Translations under genes and position numbers: made by a program
Notes under the pieces: model-generated
The model's input: the letters and a program-made list of their open reading frames with translations, nothing else
What the model was told of the DNA's origin: nothing
Databases searched by the model: none
In this document: in pieces, positions 1-5,322 of the stretch
Layout of the letters: each line of letters opens with the position of its first letter
Position numbering within the stretch: the stretch's first letter is position 1
NCBI GenBank assembly: GCA_009908925.1
Contig: JAAAOH010000002.1
Span: 1 to 5,322, forward strand
Direction of reading: 5' to 3'
DNA length: 5,322 nucleotides
DNA from: Spirochaetota bacterium
Lineage (GTDB): Bacteria > Spirochaetota > Spirochaetia > DSM-27196 > PWMO01

Positions 1-919
1 TGACATCCGCATAGACGCTCGTCGTCTCGCCTTCCATGAGTATTGACCTGTCGGATCTCACGAGGAACATCGGTTTGGTGCAATCGTAGTAATTCGTCAC
101 GGTGATGCGCACATAACCATCCACGGTGTTTCCGTTGGACACATCATAGATATAGTCGACCATCATCAGGGGCGCATCGGCATTATCAGTCATTCTGCCG
201 ACCCTCCACACGTCCCAGCCGGTCACGGAGTTCTGTTTGTACTCCAGATCAAAGTCCATTCCGACCAACTCAAAGCATTCATTCTCACGTTCTCGTATGT
301 TCCCGAGGTCGAGCACGTTTTCTCGAAACCAATCGGTGAATTGGTCTCTGAACGCTTCCAGGCTGCCGCCGCCGGCTAATCCTTCCACAGAGCCGCCGCC
401 GTAGCCGCTGAAGTGGGAGATTTCGCCTGAAAAACTGCGTCCGTCACCGTTGATGGTTACGTTCTCCGCCGTTTGATCCCAGGTTTTCGATGAGGCATTC
501 AGCGCGAAGAGCGGAATCTGGCCACCAGGGCTCCAGTCGGCACCCATTGGTACGGTGATCTCCACCGGTATCTGGAACTCAAGTCCCTCCGGGTCCAGTC
601 GGAGGGCCCCCGCCATTCCGGGCATGGGACACCAGGTAGCGGGCAATACGCCGTTACTGGGGTAGGAATAGATGGTGATGGTTGTTTCATCGGTCAAGGC
701 ACCGGGCGGAACGATGATTCTGGCTCCGTTTCCCGTTTCCACCGTTCCACCCTCGGCACCTACGGTGCCTGAGGCGGTGGTAGCGGGATGGTCCTCGTTT
801 TCGTCCTGCTCCTGATCACGTGCGGAACCTGGAGAGAGGGCGCTACAACCGACAAAGAAGACCAGAAGGAGTGCGCACGCAAGAAGACATGCCGCAACGA
901 ATGGGATCACTGAACGCAT
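1..919 (-). CDS. Secreted lipoprotein with ZU5-like domain (C-terminus cut by window edge)
   Basis: I read this frame by hand: it is open for 306 codons from the ATG at 919 to the left edge, so the C-terminus is missing. Residues 1-24 form a signal peptide (Arg2, then a hydrophobic run at 7-23) ending FVG-Cys25, a loose lipobox. Cys25 would be lipidated, and Ser26 at +2 would favour the outer membrane under the E. coli rule. An acidic linker follows (about 35-43). Residues 51-83 carry the ZU5 hallmark GTVGAEGGTV, then IIVPPGALTD and TTITI; the domain probably runs to the SHFSGYG motif near 166-173, a usual end of bacterial ZU5-type modules. A Gly/Ser-rich linker and an unrecognised region (about 185-285) come next. 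The last visible residues, SILMEGETTSVYADV, resemble the first strand of a bacterial Ig-like repeat. Inferred role: a surface-anchored interaction or adhesion protein. Lipoprotein call fairly sure; function unknown. Confidence 0.82.
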   Translation of the reverse strand, partial: MRSVIPFVAACLLACALLLVFFVGCSALSPGSARDQEQDENEDHPATTASGTVGAEGGTVETGNGARIIVPPGALTDETTITIYSYPSNGVLPATWCPMPGMAGALRLDPEGLEFQIPVEITVPMGADWSPGGQIPLFALNASSKTWDQTAENVTINGDGRSFSGEISHFSGYGGGSVEGLAGGGSLEAFRDQFTDWFRENVLDLGNIRERENECFELVGMDFDLEYKQNSVTGWDVWRVGRMTDNADAPLMMVDYIYDVSNGNTVDGYVRITVTNYYDCTKPMFLVRSDRSILMEGETTSVYADV

Positions 920-925
920 GATGAA

Positions 926-931
926 CCTCCT
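926..931 (-). promoter_or_regulatory. Strong ribosome binding site of the lipoprotein gene
   Basis: On the minus strand an exact AGGAGG lies 6 nt upstream of the ATG at 919. This fixes the start codon and supports the hand-read frame. Confidence 0.85.
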
Positions 932-933
932 GT

Positions 934-1015
934 CGGATCACATCTGTGACGGGATGAGGTACGTTCAATGGCGGGTGCGGCCGTTGTTGCGGGAAAACGA
1001 AGGATGCGTGATCCG
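934..1015 (-). repeat. 8-bp inverted repeat in the lipoprotein leader
   Basis: CGGATCAC at 934-941 and its exact complement GTGATCCG at 1008-1015 bracket the presumed 5' leader of the lipoprotein mRNA. The inner arm ends 2 nt from the AGGAGG ribosome site. A third partial copy (GGATCAC, 904-910) lies in codons 4-6 in the same orientation as the 934 copy, so it could compete for the same partner. A short perfect palindrome, TCACA-TC-TGTGA, sits at 938-949. The exact matches are seen directly; any hairpin or operator role is inference, and 8-bp matches can arise by chance. Confidence 0.3.
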
Positions 1016-1019
1016 TACA

Positions 1020-1028
1020 CTTATAGCA
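1020..1028 (-). promoter_or_regulatory. Candidate extended -10 promoter of the lipoprotein gene
   Basis: Read on the minus strand this is TGC-TATAAG: five of six bases match TATAAT, with the TG of an extended -10 one base upstream. No good -35 sits 16-18 bp further up, which extended -10 promoters tolerate. Transcription would begin near 1013, giving a leader of about 95 nt before the ATG at 919. It is the most AT-rich, promoter-like stretch in the intergenic region. Confidence 0.5.
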
Positions 1029-1104
1029 TATGACTTTCGCGTGAGACTTCCACCGATAATTGCGTGGCACCGGCATAAAGTCGGTTCGGCGGGCCCCGAT
1101 GGGG

Positions 1105-1136
1105 GTGACATTCCCCGTCGTGACACTCCCCCGTCG
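1105..1136 (+). repeat. Two imperfect direct repeats upstream of the flavodoxin-like gene
   Basis: GTGACATTCCCCGTCG (1105-1120) is followed directly by GTGACACTCCCCCGTCG (1120-1136). They differ by one substitution and one extra C, and the TGACA motifs are 15 bp apart. They end next to the candidate -35 at 1137. Two TGTCA motifs in the opposite orientation follow at 1165-1169 and 1177-1181. The 9-mer TGACACTCC (1121-1129) is the exact reverse complement of 1173-1181, which contains the ribosome site. Possible roles are a regulator-binding site or an anti-Shine-Dalgarno element; neither is shown. Confidence 0.5.
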
Positions 1137-1165
1137 TTGATCGGTCGGACCTTCTCGCCTAAGAT
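1137..1165 (+). promoter_or_regulatory. Candidate promoter of the flavodoxin-like gene
   Basis: TTGATC (1137-1142, four of six to TTGACA) and TAAGAT (1160-1165, four of six to TATAAT) are separated by exactly 17 bp. A start near 1172 would leave only about 11 nt before the ATG, just enough to include the AGGAG site. The direct repeats abut the -35 upstream, which is a plausible place for an activator or repressor. The match is moderate, so an upstream promoter remains possible. Confidence 0.35.
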
Positions 1166-1171
1166 GTCATC

Positions 1172-1176
1172 AGGAG
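1172..1176 (+). promoter_or_regulatory. Ribosome binding site of the flavodoxin-like gene
   Basis: AGGAG lies 6 nt before the ATG at 1183, which decides that start over other in-frame candidates. The overlapping GGAGTGTCA (1173-1181) can pair perfectly with 1121-1129, and with 1106-1114 allowing one G-U pair. Confidence 0.75.
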
Positions 1177-1182
1177 TGTCAA

Positions 1183-1635
1183 ATGATCATCCGCTACTAC
1201 TCCCGCACGGGAAACAACCGCCTTGCCGCCGAATACCTGGCAGAGCGCCTCGGCCTGGAGGCCCGGGAGATCACCGAGGCCGGGCGCACCGGCGAACGTG
1301 ACGGGCTTATGGGCGCCATATTCGGCACGATGTTCGGCCGAAGGCCCCCGATCGAAGATATGCCGGATGAGGACCGAGACGCCGACGCGCTCGTTCTCTG
1401 CGCGCCGGTATGGGCAACGCAACTGCCGGGCGCGGTCAAGAGCTACCTCGAGGAATACTCACCCGGGCATGTGAAGCTCGTCACCATAAATCAGGGAAAC
1501 CGGAACAAGAAGGCGCGGGCACGTGCCGACGAGGTGCTGCAGCTCAAGCTGCCGAAGGGCACTGCTCGCCTGAGTGATCTCTCCTCCTACCGGGCGGAGC
1601 TCGACGAGCTCGCAGAACGGCTCAACGGCTCGTAG
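1183..1635 (+). CDS. Flavodoxin-like protein (probable FMN-binding)
   Basis: The 150-residue product has the size and layout of a short-chain flavodoxin. Residues 1-7 (MIIRYYS) form the first strand and lead into SRTGNN at 7-12, the position of the phosphate-binding loop; flavodoxins usually have (S/T)xTGxT, and Asn12 replaces the final Thr. A helix follows (13-23). Residues 67-90 (DADALVLCAPVWATQLPG, then AVKSYL) match the family's second flavin loop, where Trp77 could stack on the isoalloxazine ring. Strand VKLVTIN (97-103) then leads to a Gly/Asn-rich third loop. There is no signal peptide, so it should be cytosolic. It would act in electron transfer or as a small NAD(P)H-dependent oxidoreductase; the partner is not evident. 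It is transcribed away from the lipoprotein gene and its 3' end overlaps the MFS gene by 14 bp. Family assignment is good, exact function open. Confidence 0.85.
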   Translation: MIIRYYSRTGNNRLAAEYLAERLGLEAREITEAGRTGERDGLMGAIFGTMFGRRPPIEDMPDEDRDADALVLCAPVWATQLPGAVKSYLEEYSPGHVKLVTINQGNRNKKARARADEVLQLKLPKGTARLSDLSSYRAELDELAERLNGS

Positions 1636-2809
1636 CGAAGGGTGCCACGAGCGCCCCGGCTGCCATGACTATGCCGATCGCAACGAATCCCGTGCCGGAA
1701 GCACCCGCCTCGGCAAGTCTGCCCAGAATCGCCGGAATCAGCCCTGCGCCGAAGAGATATGCAAGCGGTATCACGACGGAGATTGCGAGGTTGCGTCGTT
1801 CGGGCGTACTCACCCCTGCAAGTGCGCTGTGGCCGGCCGGGAAGAAGGCCGAGATGAGCATGGGCTGGAGGTATACTGCAGCGACGAGAATCGGGCCTTC
1901 GACGAAGCCGATGAGCGCCGTCACCGCTCCGGCGGCAATGGCAACGACGCCGAAAACGCGCTGCACGCCGAGATGGTCTGAGAGCCAGCCCGCAAGGAAT
2001 ATCATCAGCAGTGATGTAAGCCGTGATGTACTCACGACCGAGTTCACCAGCGACCGTTCCATGCCCCGCTCGACGACCAGGTACGTGGGAAGCATGGAGT
2101 ATACTCCGAGTTCCAGCCCGATCGCCATCACAAAGAAAAATGCGATGACCCAGAACCGTCGGGTGGCGGCGACCTCGCGCAGAGCGGCCCAGTGCGGCGG
2201 CTCCCCGTGGAAGCGACCGCCGGCGCCCCGGCGTGCGAATACCAGTCCCATACAAATCGACGCGACGCCCAGTGCGGCCAGTAGTACGCGCCACGAGGCC
2301 ACCCGCAGCACCAGTTCGGCAAGGAGCGGACCGGCGGCAAGCCCCAGAATGGGGCCGAGCTCGTGAAGCGCCATCGCCCTGCCCCACTGTCCGGGCGGCG
2401 TCACATCGGTCAGCGTGGCGATTCCAGACGGCAGATACAGCCCCGCCCCCGCGCCGAGGACCACCAGGCCGACACGGAACCAGCCGAGCGCCTGGCTCGA
2501 AGAGACGATCAGCAAGCCGACGCCGACGAGCCCTACCGCCACCGAGATGGTCTGGTGATGACTCAGCCGCTGCGACACGAACCCCGACGAGAGCATGGTC
2601 GCCATGAGGCCGACCGATATCACGAGGAAGAAGGACCCTCCCACGGCATGCGACACGCCGAGGTCGGCCTCGATGGACAACAGCAGGGGGGCGAGGATGG
2701 TGCGCGACATGAAGGTCAGAAAGAATACGCCGACGAGGAGCAACGCCGAGCCGAGGGGGAAGCGGGTCCCGGCGCCTGGCGTCTCCCCGCCTTCTCGCGC
2801 ACGGCTCAT
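1622..2809 (-). CDS. MFS transporter, about 12 transmembrane helices, substrate unknown
   Basis: The 395-residue protein has the length and hydrophobic profile of a 12-helix major facilitator: a polar N-terminus (1-18), six helices to about residue 192, a basic central loop (about 193-218), then six more. The cytoplasmic loop 8-9 carries a good MFS signature, AGWLSDHLGVQRVF (273-286; GxLxDxxG). The loop 2-3 copy, SGFVSQRLSHHQ (75-86), is degenerate and lacks the usual Asp. ELGPILGLAAGPLL (150-163) resembles the antiporter-associated Gly-Pro motif of helix 5, which hints at efflux. Nothing identifies the substrate. Its ATG overlaps the rlmKL stop as ATGA, and upstream there is only a weak GGGA, so translation is probably coupled to rlmKL. 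Its TGA lies inside the end of the flavodoxin-like gene on the other strand. No terminator is visible. Confidence 0.88.
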   Translation of the reverse strand: MSRAREGGETPGAGTRFPLGSALLLVGVFFLTFMSRTILAPLLLSIEADLGVSHAVGGSFFLVISVGLMATMLSSGFVSQRLSHHQTISVAVGLVGVGLLIVSSSQALGWFRVGLVVLGAGAGLYLPSGIATLTDVTPPGQWGRAMALHELGPILGLAAGPLLAELVLRVASWRVLLAALGVASICMGLVFARRGAGGRFHGEPPHWAALREVAATRRFWVIAFFFVMAIGLELGVYSMLPTYLVVERGMERSLVNSVVSTSRLTSLLMIFLAGWLSDHLGVQRVFGVVAIAAGAVTALIGFVEGPILVAAVYLQPMLISAFFPAGHSALAGVSTPERRNLAISVVIPLAYLFGAGLIPAILGRLAEAGASGTGFVAIGIVMAAGALVAPFATSR

Positions 2810-5187
2810 CGCCGTCCCGCCTTTGTGAGGAGGTATACGTGCCGGCGCCTCGCGCTGCGGGCGAAATTCGGGGGAAGTGTTCCCTCCGAGAGGTCCGTCA
2901 CCTCGGCGATCTCGCGCACCTCATCCGACAGGCTGAAGGATCGAAGGTTCGCCGAGAAGAAGATGCTCCCGCCTGGAGCGAGGCGGCTCAGGGCCGCGCG
3001 ACACAGCTCGACATGGTCGCGTTGCACGTCCAGATCGGCATCACGGCTCTTGCTGTTGGAGAACGACGGTGGGTCAATCAGCATGAGATCATACGTGTCC
3101 CTGCCGCGACGCAGGAAGGTCAGACTGTCGGAGCGGACGATCTCATGGGCGGGTCCCACGATCCCATTGAGTCCGAGATTGCGCGTTCCCCACTCGAGGT
3201 AGGTGTTGGATGTATCCACTGAAACCGTTCGTGACGCGCCGCCTGCCGCCGCGTGCACGGTTGCCGCGCAGGTGTAGGCAAAGAGATTCAAGAATCGGAC
3301 GCCCTCGGCGCGCTCGCGGATCCTGCGACGGACGAGCCGATGGTCGAGAAAGAGTCCCACGTCGAGGTAGTCGGTGAAGTTGACTTCGAACAGGAGCCCG
3401 TCCTCCTCCACGACCGCCGTCACGGAGCCGCCGGTCGAGCGCGGTCGGTACTGCGCGGTGCCGCGCTGCCTGCGACGCTCGCGGGTGAACACCGCTTCCG
3501 GCCCGATCTCGAGAAAAAACTGTACCGCCTGAATGAGCTCTGCGAAGCGCGCAGCAGCGGCAGCTTCTTCGACGGTGGCCGGCGGCGCATACTCCTGCAC
3601 GACGGCGCGGGTCACTTCCTCCCGATCGACGTAGACATCGACCGCGGCGGCGTACTGGGGAATGTCGGCGTCATAGATGCGGTAGCAGCTCACAGCCTCA
3701 CGCTCGAGAACACGCTTGAGAACGCGACGGTTCTTGCGAAGACGGTTCATGATCGACTCGACGCCGCGGGTCGCATCCGTCGATGTCGCGGAGGCGACAC
3801 GCGTGGACCTCGGGCTATCGCCGGTGGCGCGCCGGGAGGCGGCCGCCACGCCCCCGGTGGTGCCCCGGTCGCCGGCCGCGTGAAAGCGGTTCGATTGATC
3901 GAGGGAGACCACCGCGAGGACGACATTGAGGTTGCCGTTGTAGACGGAGTACAGGCGATCAGCTCGTAGCCCGAGCTCCCGTGCCTGCTCCTTGGAATCT
4001 GCAAGCACGGCTGCGCGAAAGCCGGTGAAGCGCTCGGCGAGCCACCTGCCGAGCCGCTCATGTGCCCGCGCTTCCTTTCCGCCGAGCCTGTGACCGTACG
4101 GCGGGTTGGTGACGATGAAACATCCCGCGGCGTTCTCGGGGTCGAAGCTCTTGCTGAGCTCACCGAGGATGGCGCCGTGGCGCAGGCGCGCGAAGTCCGC
4201 CTTCTCGATTGTGAGGATGTCCGGGACTCCGGCGGCCTCGGCGTTCGCCTTTGTGGCCTCTACTGCCTCGGGGTCCACATCGGAGGCCCATATCCGACCG
4301 CCTTCGGCCGTCCACGCCGCACGCCCGCGCTCGAGGCGCTCCGCCGCCTCATGTCGCAGGCGCCGCCATACCGCCTCATCGTACCCGCGCAGGCGCTCGA
4401 ATCCGAACTCCGCACGTTCCGCGCCGGGTGCCATATCGAGAGCCTGCCGTGCCGCCTCGATGGCTATCGTTCCGGACCCGCACATGGGGTCGGAAAGGAA
4501 CGGCTGCGGCCCCTCGCCCCGGCGCCATGCGGAAAGGGCCGAATCCCATCCGGCGCGGGCGAGCACCGCAGCGGCGGTGTTCTCACGAAGGGGGGCGGCT
4601 GTGGCCACACGGCGATAGCCGCGCCTGTGAAGGCTCTCGCCGGAGAAATCAACGTAGAGCCGCATTCGGGAATCGGTAAGATGGAGGTTGATGCGGACCT
4701 CGGGCCATTCGGTGTCGACCGAGGGTCTGCGACCCAGGCGCTCGCGGAATCTGTCTGCTATGGCGTCCTTTACGACGAGAAAGGCAAGGCGGGAGTCGCG
4801 AAACTCGCGGTGCGCGCTGTGGCCGAACACCGCGAAGGTGCGATCGACGTCGAAATACTCCTCGAACGGCACTGCCGCGGCCGCCCGATACAACGCGTCC
4901 CGGTCTGTCGCTATGTCGGTTGCAAGCTCCCCGAGGACGCGGCCGGCGATGGATGACCACAGGCAGACCCTGTAGGCGTCCTCGAGGCTTCCCTCGAGGT
5001 ACACACCGCCGGAGGACTCGCGGACGCCGGCGCCGGAGGACTCGCGGGGGCTGGTGCCGGAGTCGGTGTCGCCGCCGGGAGCCGACACGCCGAGGATGCT
5101 GCGGATCTCCTCCGCGAGCAGTTGCTCTACGTGGCCGGGGCAGGAGACGAAAAACCTGGAGACTGGAGGCGCGCCGTGCTGATCCAT
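2806..5187 (-). CDS. rlmKL: Bifunctional 23S rRNA methyltransferase RlmKL (m2G2445 and m7G2069)
   Basis: RlmL makes N2-methylguanine 2445 and RlmK makes N7-methylguanine 2069 (E. coli numbering) in the helix 74 region of 23S rRNA, using S-adenosylmethionine in the cytosol. From the ATG at 5187 the product is 793 residues, against about 702 in E. coli. A THUMP-type RNA-binding domain (about 60-190) ends in VDFSGESLHRRGYR. The RlmL methyltransferase has DPMCGSG (233-239, cofactor site) and NPPY (361-364, catalytic). RlmK starts at MNRLRKN (480), with FTDYLDVGLFLDHR (604-617), FLNLFAYT (632-639), IDPPSFSNSK (704-713) and DVQRDH (720-725), all very close to the E. coli protein as I recall it. The extra length lies in a repeat-bearing THUMP insert and a longer interdomain linker (430-479). 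The frame stays open to a TTG at 5250; I chose the ATG because homology begins at RFFVSCPG, 10 residues in. Upstream of it there is only a weak GGGA. It is the first gene of a coupled pair with the MFS gene. Confidence 0.96.
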   Translation of the reverse strand: MDQHGAPPVSRFFVSCPGHVEQLLAEEIRSILGVSAPGGDTDSGTSPRESSGAGVRESSGGVYLEGSLEDAYRVCLWSSIAGRVLGELATDIATDRDALYRAAAAVPFEEYFDVDRTFAVFGHSAHREFRDSRLAFLVVKDAIADRFRERLGRRPSVDTEWPEVRINLHLTDSRMRLYVDFSGESLHRRGYRRVATAAPLRENTAAAVLARAGWDSALSAWRRGEGPQPFLSDPMCGSGTIAIEAARQALDMAPGAERAEFGFERLRGYDEAVWRRLRHEAAERLERGRAAWTAEGGRIWASDVDPEAVEATKANAEAAGVPDILTIEKADFARLRHGAILGELSKSFDPENAAGCFIVTNPPYGHRLGGKEARAHERLGRWLAERFTGFRAAVLADSKEQARELGLRADRLYSVYNGNLNVVLAVVSLDQSNRFHAAGDRGTTGGVAAASRRATGDSPRSTRVASATSTDATRGVESIMNRLRKNRRVLKRVLEREAVSCYRIYDADIPQYAAAVDVYVDREEVTRAVVQEYAPPATVEEAAAAARFAELIQAVQFFLEIGPEAVFTRERRRQRGTAQYRPRSTGGSVTAVVEEDGLLFEVNFTDYLDVGLFLDHRLVRRRIRERAEGVRFLNLFAYTCAATVHAAAGGASRTVSVDTSNTYLEWGTRNLGLNGIVGPAHEIVRSDSLTFLRRGRDTYDLMLIDPPSFSNSKSRDADLDVQRDHVELCRAALSRLAPGGSIFFSANLRSFSLSDEVREIAEVTDLSEGTLPPNFARSARRRHVYLLTKAGRR
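3751..3897 (-). other. Extended interdomain linker in RlmKL
   Basis: Codons about 431-479 encode a Gly/Ala/Ser/Thr/Arg-rich, low-complexity stretch between the RlmL and RlmK halves. The E. coli linker, as I recall it, is roughly half as long. Just after it comes ATG 480 (3748-3750), where homology resumes. Only a weak GAG precedes that ATG, so separate initiation of RlmK is possible but not supported. Confidence 0.6.
4999..5047 (-). repeat. In-frame 24-bp tandem repeat within rlmKL
   Basis: Two 24-bp units (5023-5046 and 4999-5022) agree at 18 of 24 positions. They include an exact 17-bp run, CGCCGGAGGACTCGCGG, at 5007-5023 and 5031-5047. They encode RESSGAGV followed by RESSGGVY (residues 48-63). 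The repeat sits in a hydrophilic insertion between the first helix and the next strand of the N-terminal THUMP region and keeps the reading frame. Confidence 0.75.
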
Positions 5188-5322
5188 GGGTCCCGACACA
5201 TTTACACGATAGGCGCCCGGAGGTAAAGCCGGCGCCCGCGGTGGCAGCAATTCCCGGCGAACGGCGGGCGGTCAATTTCGTAGATGGTTTGGGCTGAAGT
5301 GCCAGGTGCGATGATTGTTAGG
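5188..5322. other. Region upstream of rlmKL with no supported gene
   Basis: This 135-bp stretch holds no convincing gene on either strand. The rlmKL frame runs back to a TTG at 5250, a possible but less likely start. On the minus strand TTGACC (5270-5275) resembles a -35, but the hexamer 17 bp downstream (AATTGC) is a poor -10. The rlmKL promoter is therefore not identified and may lie beyond the right edge. Confidence 0.4.

Noticed and set aside
938..949. CRP-like site TCACA-TC-TGTGA
   Set aside because: The half-sites are in the reverse order and too close together; a CRP site is TGTGA-N6-TCACA.
1165..1181. PhoB-box-like pair TGTCAT...TGTCAA
   Set aside because: The two TGTCA motifs are 12 bp apart, not the 11 bp of a PhoB box, and they overlap the ribosome site. 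I do not call a Pho operator.
918..1301. Plus-strand open frame of 127 codons starting in the intergenic region
   Set aside because: It overlaps the lipoprotein start, the promoters and the real flavodoxin-like gene in another frame, and has no suitable ribosome site.
1598..1613. GAGCTC-GAC-GAGCTC hairpin as a terminator
   Set aside because: It is a short stem inside the flavodoxin-like coding region with no T tract on either strand; it encodes ELDEL.
1587..2387. Minus-strand open frame of 266 codons
   Set aside because: It lies within the MFS gene in another frame, is Arg-rich and low in hydrophobic structure, and matches no family; this is typical of a GC-rich shadow frame.
2363..3202. 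Plus-strand open frame of 279 codons
   Set aside because: It is antisense to the MFS and rlmKL genes, with an Arg/His-rich composition and no domain or ribosome site.
4060..4956. Plus-strand open frame of 298 codons antisense to rlmKL
   Set aside because: It lies entirely opposite the conserved RlmL coding sequence, has no recognisable motif and is explained by GC-rich codon bias.
5188..5250. N-terminal extension of RlmKL from a TTG at 5250 (814 residues)
   Set aside because: The extra 21 residues are Pro/Ala-rich and unlike the family, and the TTG has no good ribosome site. The ATG at 5187 puts the start 10 residues before recognisable homology.
5247..5275. rlmKL promoter built on TTGACC at 5270-5275
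   Set aside because: At 17 bp spacing the -10 position reads AATTGC, with only two matches to consensus.

Overview
This 5.3 kb window is chromosomal-looking bacterial DNA with four protein-coding genes. It contains no RNA genes, insertion sequences, CRISPR arrays or phage genes that I can recognise. The right two thirds are GC-rich (about 60-80% in the 60-base rows I counted by hand). The leftmost gene is clearly less so (about 43-55% in most rows counted). A full-length RlmL-RlmK fusion, a lipoprotein with a loose lipobox and the GC content fit a free-living Gram-negative bacterium. The permissive lipobox would suit a spirochaete, but the sequence alone does not settle the phylum.

Layout, left to right. 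(1) Positions 1-919, minus strand: the N-terminal 306 codons of a secreted lipoprotein with a ZU5-like domain, running off the left edge. (2) Positions 920-1182: a 263-bp divergent intergenic region. It holds a good extended -10 promoter candidate and an AGGAGG ribosome site for the lipoprotein. It also holds a weaker promoter candidate, a ribosome site and a cluster of TGACA/TGTCA motifs in front of the next gene. (3) Positions 1183-1635, plus strand: a 150-residue flavodoxin-like protein. (4) Positions 1622-2809, minus strand: a 395-residue, about 12-helix MFS transporter whose 3' end overlaps the flavodoxin gene tail to tail by 14 bp. (5) Positions 2806-5187, minus strand: rlmKL, the bifunctional 23S rRNA guanine methyltransferase, whose stop codon overlaps the MFS start codon (ATGA). 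(6) Positions 5188-5322: upstream leader with no gene that I can support.

rlmKL and the MFS gene form a translationally coupled pair transcribed leftwards. The flavodoxin-like gene converges on them and the lipoprotein gene diverges from the flavodoxin gene. There is no evident shared pathway: RlmKL modifies the peptidyl-transferase region of 23S rRNA, the transporter's substrate is unknown, the flavodoxin-like protein would be a small redox or FMN-binding protein, and the lipoprotein is exported. I do not see a novel multi-gene system. The items most worth a second look are the TGACA/TGTCA cluster that can pair with the flavodoxin ribosome site, the rlmKL-MFS coupling, and the ZU5/Ig-like lipoprotein.
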